From contig CAITLU010000027.1 of assembly GCA_903893315.1 (NCBI GenBank), forward strand, positions 1 to 34,547: 34,547 bases of DNA, read 5' to 3'. Positions 1-7,741 of the stretch are shown here, piece after piece (position 1 is the stretch's first letter; every line of letters begins with the position of its first letter). The notes beneath the pieces were generated by a model. That model saw only the letters and a list, made by a program, of their open reading frames with translations. It was not told the origin of the DNA and did not search any database. The translations under genes were made by a program, and so were the position numbers. The stretch comes from an uncultured bacterium (GTDB lineage Bacteria > Desulfobacterota > Binatia > UBA1149 > CAITLU01).

Positions 1-3000
1 CTCCGCAGGTGCCGGCCGAGCAGACCTCGGCGCCGTTGCAGGCGTTACCGTCGCTGCACGAGGCGGTGTTGTTGGTGTTGACGCAACTGTCGCTGGCATC
101 GTCGCACGAGTCGTCCGTGCAGACGTTTGCATCGTCGCAATCGCGGGCCGAACCGGTGCACGCGCCGCCGCTGCACGTGTCGGACACAGTGCAGTAGAGG
201 CCGTCGTCACACGAGGCGGTGTTGTTGCTGTTGACGCAGCTGTCGGCGACGTCGTTGCACGAGTCGTCCGTGCAGCTGTTTGCATCGGCGCAGTTCCTGG
301 CCGCACCGGTGCACGCGCCGCCGCTGCACGTGTCGGACACGGTGCAGTAGAGGCCGTCGTCGCACGAGGCGGTGTTGTTGGTGTAAGTGCAGCCGCTGGC
401 CGGGTTGCACGAGTCGTCGGTGCAGACGCTGCCGTCGTTACACACCTGGGGAGTGCCTGCTTCGCAGGCGCCGGCCGAGCAGACCTCGGCGCCGTTGCAC
501 ACATTCCCGTCGCTGCACGAGGCGGTGTTGTTGCTGTAGACACAGATGCCGGCAGCGGCGCAGGTGTCGTCCGTGCAGGCGTTGTCGTCGTTGCACTCGG
601 CGTTGCCCGCGCAGATCGTCGGCCAGAAGCCGACGGTCTTCAACGGGTCGCTGGCGTCGGAGCCAAGCCACGGCGAGACCGTGACCGGGCCTGTGGTCTG
701 GCCTGCGGCCGGACCCGTGGCCTGGCCCCACCAGTTGGCGGCAGCGTTGATCGTGGCGCCGGCGCCTGACCTGATCTCTGCCTCGGAGTTGCCGTGCAGG
801 TTGTTGCTCGCGACGGTGACCTGGGCACCGGCCGGGACGTTGCCGTAGAGGTTGGAAACGAAGTCGTAAACAGCGATTCCGTCAACGAACCCGGTGATCA
901 CGTTCCCGGTGATCGAGTAGTTGGCCGAACTCGACATCGGGCCCCAGCCCGCGAAGTTGGTCTGCAGCCAGATGCCCGACGTCGGCGGCATGTTCGCGTA
1001 GGTCCCACCGGCATTGCCGCCGTCAAGAGTGTTGTGGCTGATCGCCAGATTGCGGATCGCCCCCCGAACCAGGATGCCAGGCGTAGCGAGGGTGAACGGC
1101 CCAGTGAAGGTCACCGTGTTGTTGGTGATGGCGATCGAGTCGGTCGCCGACTCCTTTCCGGGGCGCAGATCCACCATGGCTACACCCTGGCCACTTGGAA
1201 TCGTCTGGCTCTGGATGAAGGTGTTGGAGTCGATCGTGATCGGGCCCTGGAGCGTAGCCTCCGGGGTCGAGGTGACACGGGCGATCAGACGGATCGGACT
1301 GCTGTAGATGGTGTTGGTGAACGTGTTGTTCGCGATGTTGACTCTCTTCACGAACGCGTTTGGCGCGTAGTCCAAGATGTAGACGCCACGGGTGAACGAC
1401 GTGAAGGTGTTGCCCGTGACCGTCACGTTGTCGACGTCGCCGGCGATCAGGCCGCCGATGTACACGGCTGCACTTCCGGACCGGGCCTCCGACTGGTCCC
1501 ACGGCCCGAACGCGCTGCTGGTGACGGCAAGGCCGTTGACTGCCGATCGGATGTCGATGCCGAAGTAGAGGTACTGGAACGTCGATCCGCTGACACTGAT
1601 GTCGCCGACGGTCAGGTTTTGCTCCACCCGGATCCCGGCGCCCAGCGAAACCACGCCCCGGCTCGCGTCCGCGGCGATGAAACTGGCGTCCGTGACCGTC
1701 AGGCCCACGAGGCTGCCGACGACATGGATGCCGTAGGTGTCGAGATTTGCGCCGCGAAACAGGTTCGTGACGTTCACGCGCTCGACGCTGAGGTTGTCGG
1801 CGCTGACTCGGATGCCCTCGACCAACCGCGTCGTGTTCGTGATGCCAAGGTCGGAGATGGTCACGTCAGCTGCGGTCACCACGAACACAGGAACTGTGCT
1901 CGCATCGACCGCGGGCCGAACCAGCGTCAAAGCCGAGCCGGCTCCGTCGATTACCACGGACTTCCCGATGGTGATGGCCTCGGCGTACGTGCCCGCAATC
2001 GCTTCTATTGTATCGCCGGCGACGGCGTACGCGACGCCGTCATTGATGCCGCCGGTGGTGTAGGTCGGTGAGGTGGTGTTGGCGTTGACCACGTAGGTGG
2101 TCGGCACCGCCGGTTGAAAGCCCGCGATAATCAGATCGGAGTCCGTACCGCTCTTCAGCCACGGGCTGTAGTCGACCGCGCCGATGACGCTGTCGCCCGT
2201 GCCGGCCCCGTTGGAAGCAACCGTGGGGCCAGTCGCAGAACCCCACCAGTTTCCAGCGAGATTGACGGTCTGGCTCAGGAAGTTCTCGGCTCCGGTCGCG
2301 TTGCCAGCAATCACGTTGCCTTCGAGGTCGATGGTGGACGGCCAGCCGTTGTAGAGAGCGAAACCCTGCTCCAGGCTGTCGGTGAACGTGTTGTTGCGAA
2401 CCGTGATGTTCTTCGCACTGTAAGGTCCGTCGAGCGTGTACCAGTCCTCTGCGTATGCGGTGAACTCGATGCCCCACCTGTTCCCGACGACGGTGTTGTT
2501 TTCGATCGTCAGTTCGCGCGCGCAATCGACCCAGATGCCGTCATTGGTGACGTTGTCGTGGATGTTGTTGTTCCTGACGATGAGAGTGCCGGGAGTGCCC
2601 GTGATCGACTGAAGGACCAACGCCGAGCTATGGGTATTTACGATCTCGTTGCCTTCGATCAGGAGCCCCGAAAAGTTCAAGTGCGCGGTTATGTCTGGAG
2701 GGGTGTATCCGAAGCCCTCCGATTCATATCCGACGTAGATGCCGAAACCCCAATATCCGGGCTGGATATTGCTCACTTTGCAGTTCGTGATGTGAAGGTT
2801 GGGCATGTCGATGTGGTCGTAGGCGGTAATCCCATCCTGCGTGTAGTTCTTCACATCGATATTGTTGAAGGTGACGTTGCCGGAGCGAATCTTAACTCCG
2901 GTGGTCCACTGTGGGGCTAGGCCCGTGCCGTCCAACACCGCGCCATCGGCGCCGGTTACCGTAAGCGGCTTGGTGATGCTGATCTGCTCGGCGTACGTGC

Positions 3001-3253
3001 CAGCGGCGACGTTGACCGTGTCGCCCGATGCCGCCTTGGTGATGGCCGCGCCGATGGTCAGGCATGCTGCGTCAGAACTGAGGCAGGTGTCGGCGTCGTT
3101 GCCTGCGGGAGAGACGTACCAGGGGCCGGCGGCCCATCCGGTCTGGGGCAGGACTGCCAGCAGCGACAGTAAAACTAGCGATGCCATCCAAGAACTGCAC
3201 CGGTTGCGAACGGGCGTGGCGTCGAGTCTCGGAGTGGTCGTTGGTCGTTGCAT
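1..3253 (-). CDS. Large secreted beta-helix protein with Cys-rich repeats (C-terminus beyond window)
   Basis: The frame is open from 3253 to the left edge, at least 1084 residues with no stop. I chose the ATG at 3253 because AGGAG lies about 5-9 bases upstream; a second ATG at 3187 is possible. A signal peptide follows (hydrophobic core ASLVLLSLLAVLP, likely cut near GWA|A). The body has two consecutive right-handed parallel beta-helix modules (NosD/pectate-lyase-like fold). Each opens with a GDT-x-x-x-x-AGTYAE-x-I segment and closes with NWWG-x-ATGP followed by a SPWL motif, and each is filled with N-N/G-N-x-[IFV] turns. After about residue 870 the sequence becomes Cys-rich 51-residue repeats (CTDDSC, CDDGLYC, CSGGAC motifs) resembling repeats of Myxococcota and deltaproteobacterial surface proteins. 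It is probably an exported or surface protein that binds or cleaves polysaccharide, but no catalytic residues could be assigned. No similarly oriented neighbour lies within 800 bases upstream, so it is likely transcribed alone. Confidence 0.85.
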   Translation of the reverse strand, partial: MQRPTTTPRLDATPVRNRCSSWMASLVLLSLLAVLPQTGWAAGPWYVSPAGNDADTCLSSDAACLTIGAAITKAASGDTVNVAAGTYAEQISITKPLTVTGADGAVLDGTGLAPQWTTGVKIRSGNVTFNNIDVKNYTQDGITAYDHIDMPNLHITNCKVSNIQPGYWGFGIYVGYESEGFGYTPPDITAHLNFSGLLIEGNEIVNTHSSALVLQSITGTPGTLIVRNNNIHDNVTNDGIWVDCARELTIENNTVVGNRWGIEFTAYAEDWYTLDGPYSAKNITVRNNTFTDSLEQGFALYNGWPSTIDLEGNVIAGNATGAENFLSQTVNLAGNWWGSATGPTVASNGAGTGDSVIGAVDYSPWLKSGTDSDLIIAGFQPAVPTTYVVNANTTSPTYTTGGINDGVAYAVAGDTIEAIAGTYAEAITIGKSVVIDGAGSALTLVRPAVDASTVPVFVVTAADVTISDLGITNTTRLVEGIRVSADNLSVERVNVTNLFRGANLDTYGIHVVGSLVGLTVTDASFIAADASRGVVSLGAGIRVEQNLTVGDISVSGSTFQYLYFGIDIRSAVNGLAVTSSAFGPWDQSEARSGSAAVYIGGLIAGDVDNVTVTGNTFTSFTRGVYILDYAPNAFVKRVNIANNTFTNTIYSSPIRLIARVTSTPEATLQGPITIDSNTFIQSQTIPSGQGVAMVDLRPGKESATDSIAITNNTVTFTGPFTLATPGILVRGAIRNLAISHNTLDGGNAGGTYANMPPTSGIWLQTNFAGWGPMSSSANYSITGNVITGFVDGIAVYDFVSNLYGNVPAGAQVTVASNNLHGNSEAEIRSGAGATINAAANWWGQATGPAAGQTTGPVTVSPWLGSDASDPLKTVGFWPTICAGNAECNDDNACTDDTCAAAGICVYSNNTASCSDGNVCNGAEVCSAGACEAGTPQVCNDGSVCTDDSCNPASGCTYTNNTASCDDGLYCTVSDTCSGGACTGAARNCADANSCTDDSCNDVADSCVNSNNTASCDDGLYCTVSDTCSGGACTGSARDCDDANVCTDDSCDDASDSCVNTNNTASCSDGNACNGAEVCSAGTCG
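57..560 (-). repeat. 153-base tandem coding repeats (51-residue Cys-rich units)
   Basis: The string CACGAGGCGG recurs at 57, 210, 363 and 516, exactly 153 bases apart each time. The repeats are in frame with the minus-strand beta-helix gene and encode 51-residue units with 8 or more cysteines. The units at 210 and 363 are nearly identical at the DNA level, so recent duplication or gene conversion is likely. The array continues past the left edge. Confidence 0.85.
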
Positions 3254-4056
3254 TTGCTCTCCTGCTTCGTGATCGATCAGTGCGCCACGCTGCATCCAAG
3301 GCGTACCTTGCGGTACCGGTGGTGGCACTGGCACACGCAAATTACGTCCAGGATGAGTGGCGAATGGTCTAGTCTGATAACAGAACGTCGGTCGCAGGTA
3401 AGTAACGGACGTCACTTTCGGAATGATCTATTTTGTACGCGTGAGCAACGTCACTCGCGTAGTATGTCGCCGTTCGTAAGTGAGCAACGTCTCACCTGCG
3501 ACGCTTCATTGTTCGCAAGTGACCGATGGTACTCATGTTGCGTGAAGCGTCACGTATGTGACTTAGGTCTCTTTCCGTGTGGTAATCCACGGTATTTGTG
3601 AATTGCATCACCCATACGGCATTCTGCTCATTGCGAGTGAGCAGCGTCACAGGTGTGCAGTGCTTCTTGATGTCGGGTGCGAGCGACGGCGGAGTTGTGG
3701 CCCAACCCGTAGAGCAAGTTTGTGATCGCGAGCAGGCTCCGTGATGGAGCGGCGCCGCGCAATAGTCAGAGGTTCAACAGCCGTCTGGTCAGCAAGCCAT
3801 CAAGTCGCTCCCCGATGCCCTATAGTGGCCATGAATCCGCGGCGGCGGAGTCGATGATGAGCAGTCGATTCAGCACCGTCACGGCTTGCAGGTTCAAGCC
3901 TCGCGGCGGGTGTCAACGACAGCCGCCGTGAGGAGTTCCGGCGACAGGCGACTCCGTCAGGGCTTCAGTGCGCGAAGGTGGTCGAGCGGAGCCTTGGGAG
4001 ACGGCCTCGGCGGCTTCACTGGCGGCTGCGTGACAGACGGTGAACCGCCGGGCTTC
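3254..4056. other. Gene-free stretch upstream of the beta-helix gene
   Basis: About 800 bases between the start of the beta-helix gene and the end of the serine hydrolase gene, both on the minus strand. No open frame here looks coding: the plus-strand frames at 3248-3601 and 3722-3931 have poor codon usage and resemble no family I know. The first 150 bases must hold the promoter of the beta-helix gene, though I could not single out a convincing -35/-10 pair. The middle holds the 39-base periodic array listed separately. In 3676-4056 I see nothing identifiable. Confidence 0.6.
3402..3675. repeat. Degenerate seven-unit array, 39-base period, with GTGA-N6-TCAC dyads
   Basis: Units begin at 3402, 3441, 3480, 3519, 3558, 3598 and 3637, a spacing of 39 bases except one of 40. 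Every unit starts with GTRA, and unit positions 11-14 read TCAC in four units, TCTC in two and GTAC in one. The dyad GTGA-N6-TCAC is therefore perfect at 3441-3454, 3598-3611 and 3637-3650 and recognisable in the others. Unit ends share a TTCGYAA-like tail in the best copies (3472-3479, 3511-3518). The dyad resembles a CRP/FNR-family half-site pair, but the function is unknown. It lies 150-420 bases upstream of the beta-helix gene. Confidence 0.7.
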
Positions 4057-5211
4057 TCAGTCGATCCGCCTCGCAATCGCGCGAAGAAAGGCAACCGTCT
4101 CGATTTCCCGGTTCGTGGCTTCATCCATCGTCGTGCCCCAATTACGGTTGGCCGACTGCTTCACGATGACGACACCGTGCGAGGGGTCGACGTACACGAA
4201 CTGGTTGTAGACGCCGATAGCGCTGAACTCGCCCACGTCGCCATCCGGCAACCACCACTGATAGCCGTAGCCGAGAGGCAGCGTGTGGTCGGCAAGGACT
4301 GTTCGCCCAGGCGCAAGATGCGCGGCGTCCGATCTCACCGAAGCCTTAACCCAGGACTCCGGGACGAGTCGCCTGCCCCGCCACGCGCCGCCGTTACGGT
4401 ACAACTCACCGAACTTCGCGTAGTCTCGCGCGGTCAGGTTGAGCCCGGCGTAGGCGAGTTCCATTCCGACTCCGTCAACCAGCCAATAGCCGGCATCCTC
4501 CATCCCGAGAGGCTCGTACAACTTCTCCTGCATGTAGTCGGCGATCGAACGCCCGGTCGCATGCACCAGCAACGCTCCGAGCGCCTGAGTGTCACCAGAG
4601 TTGTAACGGCATACGGTTCCGGGCTCGTTCTCGCGAACCATCCCCGCGACGAACTGATCGAGCGTCATCGTGCCCGTCATCGCAGCAGCGAGGCGATGAA
4701 TGTCGGAGGTCGAATCCGTGTAGTCCTCGTTCCACCTTGCTCCCGAGGACATCTGCAGGACGTCCTTGATGCGCACGCCGTCGTAAGCCGAGCCCGACTC
4801 GACATCTATGTAATCGCTGATGGCATCCTCGATGCCGCGAATGTGCCCCTCTGCCACCGCGATGCCCACGAGAGCGGAAACGAAGCTCTTCGCCACCGAC
4901 ATCGAAATCCACTGCGTCGCGGGGCCGCCGGTCAGCGCGTAGCGCTCGAGACGCACAACGCCGTCCTTCAGTACCAGCAGCGCCGCCGTATCGGTCTCAG
5001 TGAAAAACTCCTCGGAAGACCTGGTCGTGCCCTCGAACTCGTAGGTTTCGGGCAGCCGCGCTTCGCGTCCTCGCGGGAAGACGAAAGGTTCCTTGGCGGC
5101 GGTCATCTTCACCGTCGGCAGCATCTCTTTGAGTCGCGAGAAGTTCTCGTGCTGGGGGATGCCGGTGAACATTCCGAGTTCGATCAGAGATTTTTGCGGT
5201 TGATGGGTCAT
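4057..5211 (-). CDS. Serine hydrolase, class C beta-lactamase / EstB-NylB family
   Basis: A 384-residue protein of the penicillin-binding-protein-like serine hydrolase superfamily, which includes esterases and 6-aminohexanoate-dimer hydrolases. The nucleophile motif S-x-x-K is at S105-V-A-K108, and the second motif Y203-N-S205 matches the Y-x-S/N element. The C-terminal region GYQWW...GEFSAIGVYNQFVYVDP is the family's usual third-motif region, without the classic KTG of true beta-lactamases. There is no obvious signal peptide, so it is probably cytoplasmic, with an ester or amide as substrate rather than a clinical beta-lactam. The start ATG overlaps the TetR gene's stop (ATGA, 5208-5211) and has a strong AGAGGAGG upstream, so the two are translationally coupled and the TetR protein probably controls this gene. 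Exact substrate unknown. Confidence 0.88.
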   Translation of the reverse strand: MTHQPQKSLIELGMFTGIPQHENFSRLKEMLPTVKMTAAKEPFVFPRGREARLPETYEFEGTTRSSEEFFTETDTAALLVLKDGVVRLERYALTGGPATQWISMSVAKSFVSALVGIAVAEGHIRGIEDAISDYIDVESGSAYDGVRIKDVLQMSSGARWNEDYTDSTSDIHRLAAAMTGTMTLDQFVAGMVRENEPGTVCRYNSGDTQALGALLVHATGRSIADYMQEKLYEPLGMEDAGYWLVDGVGMELAYAGLNLTARDYAKFGELYRNGGAWRGRRLVPESWVKASVRSDAAHLAPGRTVLADHTLPLGYGYQWWLPDGDVGEFSAIGVYNQFVYVDPSHGVVIVKQSANRNWGTTMDEATNREIETVAFLRAIARRID

Positions 5212-5819
5212 GACGCCTCCTCTGCGGGTGAAGTGGATCGAGGCGACCGGTAGTCGCGCACGATGGAATTGACGTTGGTGCGAATGCGGCCGAAGTCGTT
5301 CGGCACGAGGCCGAGATGCGCGAAGAAGGCTGTGCCGAAGGCCAGCGAGATGGCCGTGAAGGCCGCATCGAACGCCGGCGCGGAGTCCGCTGCGGAACCG
5401 TCAAGCGCCAGTTTGTCGGAAACCTCAACGACGAGACGTCGATAGATGGCGGCGAGTCGCTCGCGCAGCGCCTCGTCGCGAATCGAGAGGTGCCACAGTT
5501 CCATCATGACCACGTTCGTCACGTGGTCGGCGAAGATGCGGTCGAAGAGCAGCGGCGCAACCTCGGCCGCGGAGACGACCGAGCCGGCGCCGAGAACGGC
5601 CGACAGTTGCGCGTCTCCGCGAAGGAGGAGGCGATCGATCAGGCAGGTGACCATCTCGTCGCGGTTGCCGATGAAGTAGCGGACCAGGGAACGGGGCTGC
5701 GCCGCCTCTTCGGCGACGTCGGCCAGGGTAACTTCCGCCAGTCCCTTGCGCACCACACAGGCCTCGAAGGCCGCCAGGATCTGCTCACGCCTCTCGTCGC
5801 CGACTTTAGGTCTGGCCAT
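5208..5819 (-). CDS. TetR/AcrR-family transcriptional regulator
   Basis: A 203-residue regulator. Residues about 8-55 form the TetR DNA-binding domain: the first helix ERREQILAAFEACVVRKGLAEVTLADVAEEA is followed by a recognition helix in PRSLVRYFIGNRDEMV, which has the usual Y-F-x-x-[KR] signature. The rest is an all-helical ligand-binding region with no recognisable ligand signature. The gene leads a two-gene operon with the serine hydrolase, which it overlaps by 4 bases. A good sigma70-type promoter with an overlapping TTGTC-N6-GACAA dyad lies just upstream (5841-5882), as expected for autorepression. Start ATG at 5819 with a GGGGG run upstream. Confidence 0.9.
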   Translation of the reverse strand: MARPKVGDERREQILAAFEACVVRKGLAEVTLADVAEEAAQPRSLVRYFIGNRDEMVTCLIDRLLLRGDAQLSAVLGAGSVVSAAEVAPLLFDRIFADHVTNVVMMELWHLSIRDEALRERLAAIYRRLVVEVSDKLALDGSAADSAPAFDAAFTAISLAFGTAFFAHLGLVPNDFGRIRTNVNSIVRDYRSPRSTSPAEEAS

Positions 5820-5840
5820 AGCATTCCCCCGCGCCCAATC

Positions 5841-5882
5841 TTGTCACGGCAGACAAAATACCTCATGACGGTTTCTTGTCAA
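5841..5882 (-). promoter_or_regulatory. tetR-hydrolase promoter with overlapping dyad operator
   Basis: On the minus strand TTGACA (5882-5877) is followed after 16 bases by TATTTT (5860-5855). The dyad TTGTC-ACGGCA-GACAA (5841-5856) overlaps the -10 element and the predicted start site, about 30 bases before the tetR ATG. This is a typical layout for a TetR operator. Hexamers and dyad are read directly; regulation is inferred. Confidence 0.6.
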
Positions 5883-6775
5883 TTCAGAAAAGATTCGGTC
5901 AGCACAGAGGCGGCGCTCCTCACGGCCGCGTACTCGCGGCCGCCCCTATGCCCCGGCGAGATTGCGCAGCACCGCCTCAGTCTCCGCGTCCGACGGGAAG
6001 AAACTCTCTCTATGCGCATCTCGTCGGTGGTGACGTCCTGCGCGGTTCCGAACGTCGCGATCACCGTGAACATCGACAGGCGCACACCTTCTTTCTCCAG
6101 AATGAGCGGGAGCACCGGTACCAGCGCGGGCCCGTCGGCCGATCCGAGCGCGTTCGCGTCCTGAACCGCCCCGAGTTCCTCGAGCACGGCCTTCAGTTCT
6201 TCGCGGCCGAAAGCGTCGGCCTCGCGGCGCGCGCGGTGCCACAGCAGCGGGGCGATGCTGGACCAGTTCGCGACGAAGGGGCGCAAGCCATCCGGATGGA
6301 AGAGCAGGCGAGCCAGGTTGCGCTGCGGTCCGCCTATGCGGGTCCATGTGTCGCTTCCGATCAGATCCGCGAGAAGCTCGAACGGCCGGTTGGCCAGACG
6401 GATGTTCCAGGCCCGATCGAGCGCGATCGCGGGGAAGGGTTCGTGGTTGGCGAGCATCCTGCGCACGGCCAGCAGCACCTGCGCCATCTGCGGATCGTCG
6501 AGTTCGCGTGCGTGGAACACCGGCGCGAAGCCGGCGGCCAGCAGCCAGTCGTTGCGCTCACGAAGGGGGACCTCAAGCGCATCGCTGAGCTGCAGCACCA
6601 TCGCGCGGCTTGGCCGGGCGCGCCCGGATTCGAGGAAGCTCAGGTGGCGCTGCGTCACTCCGGAGACGAGCGAAAGATCGAGTTGCGAAAGTCGCCGCCT
6701 CCGTCGCCAGTCCTTGAGCAGCGGCGCAAAGCCCTCGACGGGTGCGGCAGTAGACGAGGATGCGAATGTCGACAT
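5879..6775 (-). CDS. XRE-family regulator with MmyB-like ligand domain, frameshifted C-terminus
   Basis: The 298-residue frame begins with a helix-turn-helix of the XRE class (residues about 18-75: LLKDWRRRRRLSQLDLSLVSGVTQRHLSFLESGRARPS). A MmyB-like ligand-binding domain follows (WNIRLANRPFELLADLIG...), where family members often bind fatty acids or other lipophilic ligands. At residue about 255 the family's usual ending, I-E-S-F-F-P-S-D, is lost. The expected ending continues in another frame, ESFFPSDAETEAVLRNLAGA, with a stop at 5946. The shift falls in an (AG)4 tract (6004-6011 on the plus strand); three AG copies would restore the frame. The listed frame then runs on to 5879, into the tetR promoter, which also suggests the shorter ending is the original. 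The gene is divergent from a small membrane protein across a shared palindromic promoter and probably regulates it. Confidence 0.8.
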   Translation of the reverse strand: MSTFASSSTAAPVEGFAPLLKDWRRRRRLSQLDLSLVSGVTQRHLSFLESGRARPSRAMVLQLSDALEVPLRERNDWLLAAGFAPVFHARELDDPQMAQVLLAVRRMLANHEPFPAIALDRAWNIRLANRPFELLADLIGSDTWTRIGGPQRNLARLLFHPDGLRPFVANWSSIAPLLWHRARREADAFGREELKAVLEELGAVQDANALGSADGPALVPVLPLILEKEGVRLSMFTVIATFGTAQDVTTDEMRIERVSSRRTRRLRRCCAISPGHRGGREYAAVRSAASVLTESFLN

Positions 6776-6820
6776 GAGGACCTCGGCGGATGGGGCGCAT
6801 GGTGCTCGGATGCGCGCACG

Positions 6821-6872
6821 CTTTCAATTCCCTGAGAGAGAATTGAAAGGCCGTGGCAACGCAGGGTATGGG
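6821..6872. promoter_or_regulatory. Divergent promoter with 10-base palindrome between XRE gene and DUF2834 gene
   Basis: The arms CTTTCAATTC (6821-6830) and GAATTGAAAG (6840-6849) form a perfect inverted repeat with a 9-base spacer, midway between the two divergent starts (6775 minus, 6900 plus). The right arm supplies TTGAAA (6843-6848), a -35 for the plus gene with TATGGG (6867-6872) 18 bases on. The left arm supplies the same hexamer outward on the minus strand, but I see only a weak -10 there. It is a likely operator for the XRE regulator. Confidence 0.65.
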
Positions 6873-6899
6873 TCAGTTTCCACCACAGGAGTAACCCCT

Positions 6900-7220
6900 A
6901 TGACATCGCGAACCCTCATCCTCATTCTCGGCATCGTCATCTCCGCTTTCACGCTCATCACCGGCCTTGCATTGGCCGACGTGGGCTATTTCGGGATCTT
7001 TGAGCCGCACTTCCAAAGCTGGGGCGGCGCGCAGGTATTCACCTATCTGCTGATCCTCGCCCTGCTGTCGTGCTTTTGGATGAAGAAGGATTCACACACC
7101 AGCGGCCTCTCCGCGTGGCCCTTTATCGGGCTGACCTTTGTCGCCGACTCATTCGGGATCCTGCTGTACCTCTTCGTGCGCGCGCGAAAGTCCGGCAATG
7201 AAGCAATCATGCCCGCGTGA
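6900..7220 (+). CDS. Small integral membrane protein, DUF2834-like
   Basis: A 106-residue protein starting at ATG 6900, with AGGAG about 8 bases upstream; the same frame is open much further upstream but only as a shadow of the XRE gene. Three hydrophobic segments are visible (about residues 5-27, 44-60 and 72-94: LILILGIVISAFTLITGLAL, VFTYLLILALLSCFW, FIGLTFVADSFGILLYLFV). The order and the conserved WG..QVF and D-S-F-G region resemble the DUF2834 family of small membrane proteins of unknown function. It is transcribed away from the XRE regulator from the shared palindromic promoter, so its expression is probably under that regulator. Confidence 0.8.
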   Translation: MTSRTLILILGIVISAFTLITGLALADVGYFGIFEPHFQSWGGAQVFTYLLILALLSCFWMKKDSHTSGLSAWPFIGLTFVADSFGILLYLFVRARKSGNEAIMPA

Positions 7221-7233
7221 CGTTACCTCGGGA

Positions 7234-7479
7234 GCGCCCAAGTATGCCTATGTATTGCACGCGTCGTCGCACTGACCCTCCCGCGCTGGAGTTTCAGATT
7301 ACTGGCTCAATCAGCATGGGCCGCGCGTCCGCGGTGTCGCCGAGAAGATCGGCGCTCGCCGCTACTTTCAAAGCCATACCGTCGCACCGGAAGTTGACCA
7401 GATATTGCACGGCGACCGAGGCACGGCGACTGCTCACGACGGAATAACGGAAGTATGGCGGGATAGCGCCGACATTTAG
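7234..7479 (+). pseudogene. EthD-domain protein remnant
   Basis: The frame from 7234 to the TAG at 7477-7479 resembles an EthD-family dimeric alpha-beta-barrel protein. It reads KYAYVLHASSH, a stop at 7273-7275, then SDYWLNQHGPRVRGVAEKIGARRYFQSH and DGITEVWRDSADI. The Y-W-x-x-x-H-G-P and A-R-R-Y-x-Q-x-H elements are characteristic. The in-frame stop, the lack of an obvious start codon and the missing C-terminal third mark it as decayed. EthD proteins often accompany ring- or ether-degradation genes, but the active gene is not in this window. Confidence 0.6.
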
Positions 7480-7667
7480 AGGGCCGCGCTTTCAACCACG
7501 GAAGGCGCCACAGCGTTTACCATGCTCTGGAAAGCCAAAGCCACCTCATCGCTTTTTTCAAAAAGCCGTATCTCCCTGACCGGAGAACATGAGATATTCG
7601 ACACCTGAGGCCGGCCGGACGCATCCTCATCAACTTACAGCTCGCTGCGGCTTTACCTGGCAGAGGA
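7480..7667. other. Short gene-free stretch
   Basis: Between the EthD remnant and the promoter of the next gene I see no coding frame or clear structure. The minus-strand frame of 68 codons (7517-7723) resembles nothing I recognise. Confidence 0.4.
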
Positions 7668-7720
7668 TTGAACTGGATGCCCGGCTGGGAATAATGTGAG
7701 CTGCTGCCGCTAATGCGGCA
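7668..7720 (+). promoter_or_regulatory. Candidate promoter and leader hairpin of the small membrane protein gene
   Basis: TTGAAC (7668-7673) is followed after 17 bases by ATAATG (7691-7696), or after 18 by TAATGT. Just downstream is a perfect dyad TGCCGC-TAAT-GCGGCA (7705-7720), 12 bases before the GAGG ribosome-binding site. The dyad could be an operator or a 5' leader hairpin; the sequence does not decide. Confidence 0.45.
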
Positions 7721-7741
7721 CAATCGTCAATGAGGTTTCAT

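Noticed and set aside
794-2071. 425-codon plus-strand frame over the beta-helix gene
   Set aside because: The minus-strand frame has a signal peptide, a ribosome-binding site and repeating beta-helix motifs, while this one has no recognisable domain.
3402-3675. The 39-base periodic array as a CRISPR array
   Set aside because: The shared part is only about 14 bases and degenerate, the period is too short for repeat plus spacer, and no cas genes are nearby.
3870-3910. A possible tRNA T-arm (GGTTCAAGCC)
   Set aside because: The flanking bases do not form the T-stem, and no acceptor or anticodon arm can be built around it.
4057-5211. The serine hydrolase as an antibiotic-resistance beta-lactamase
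   Set aside because: It lacks a signal peptide and a KTG motif, and its third-motif region matches esterase/NylB-like members.
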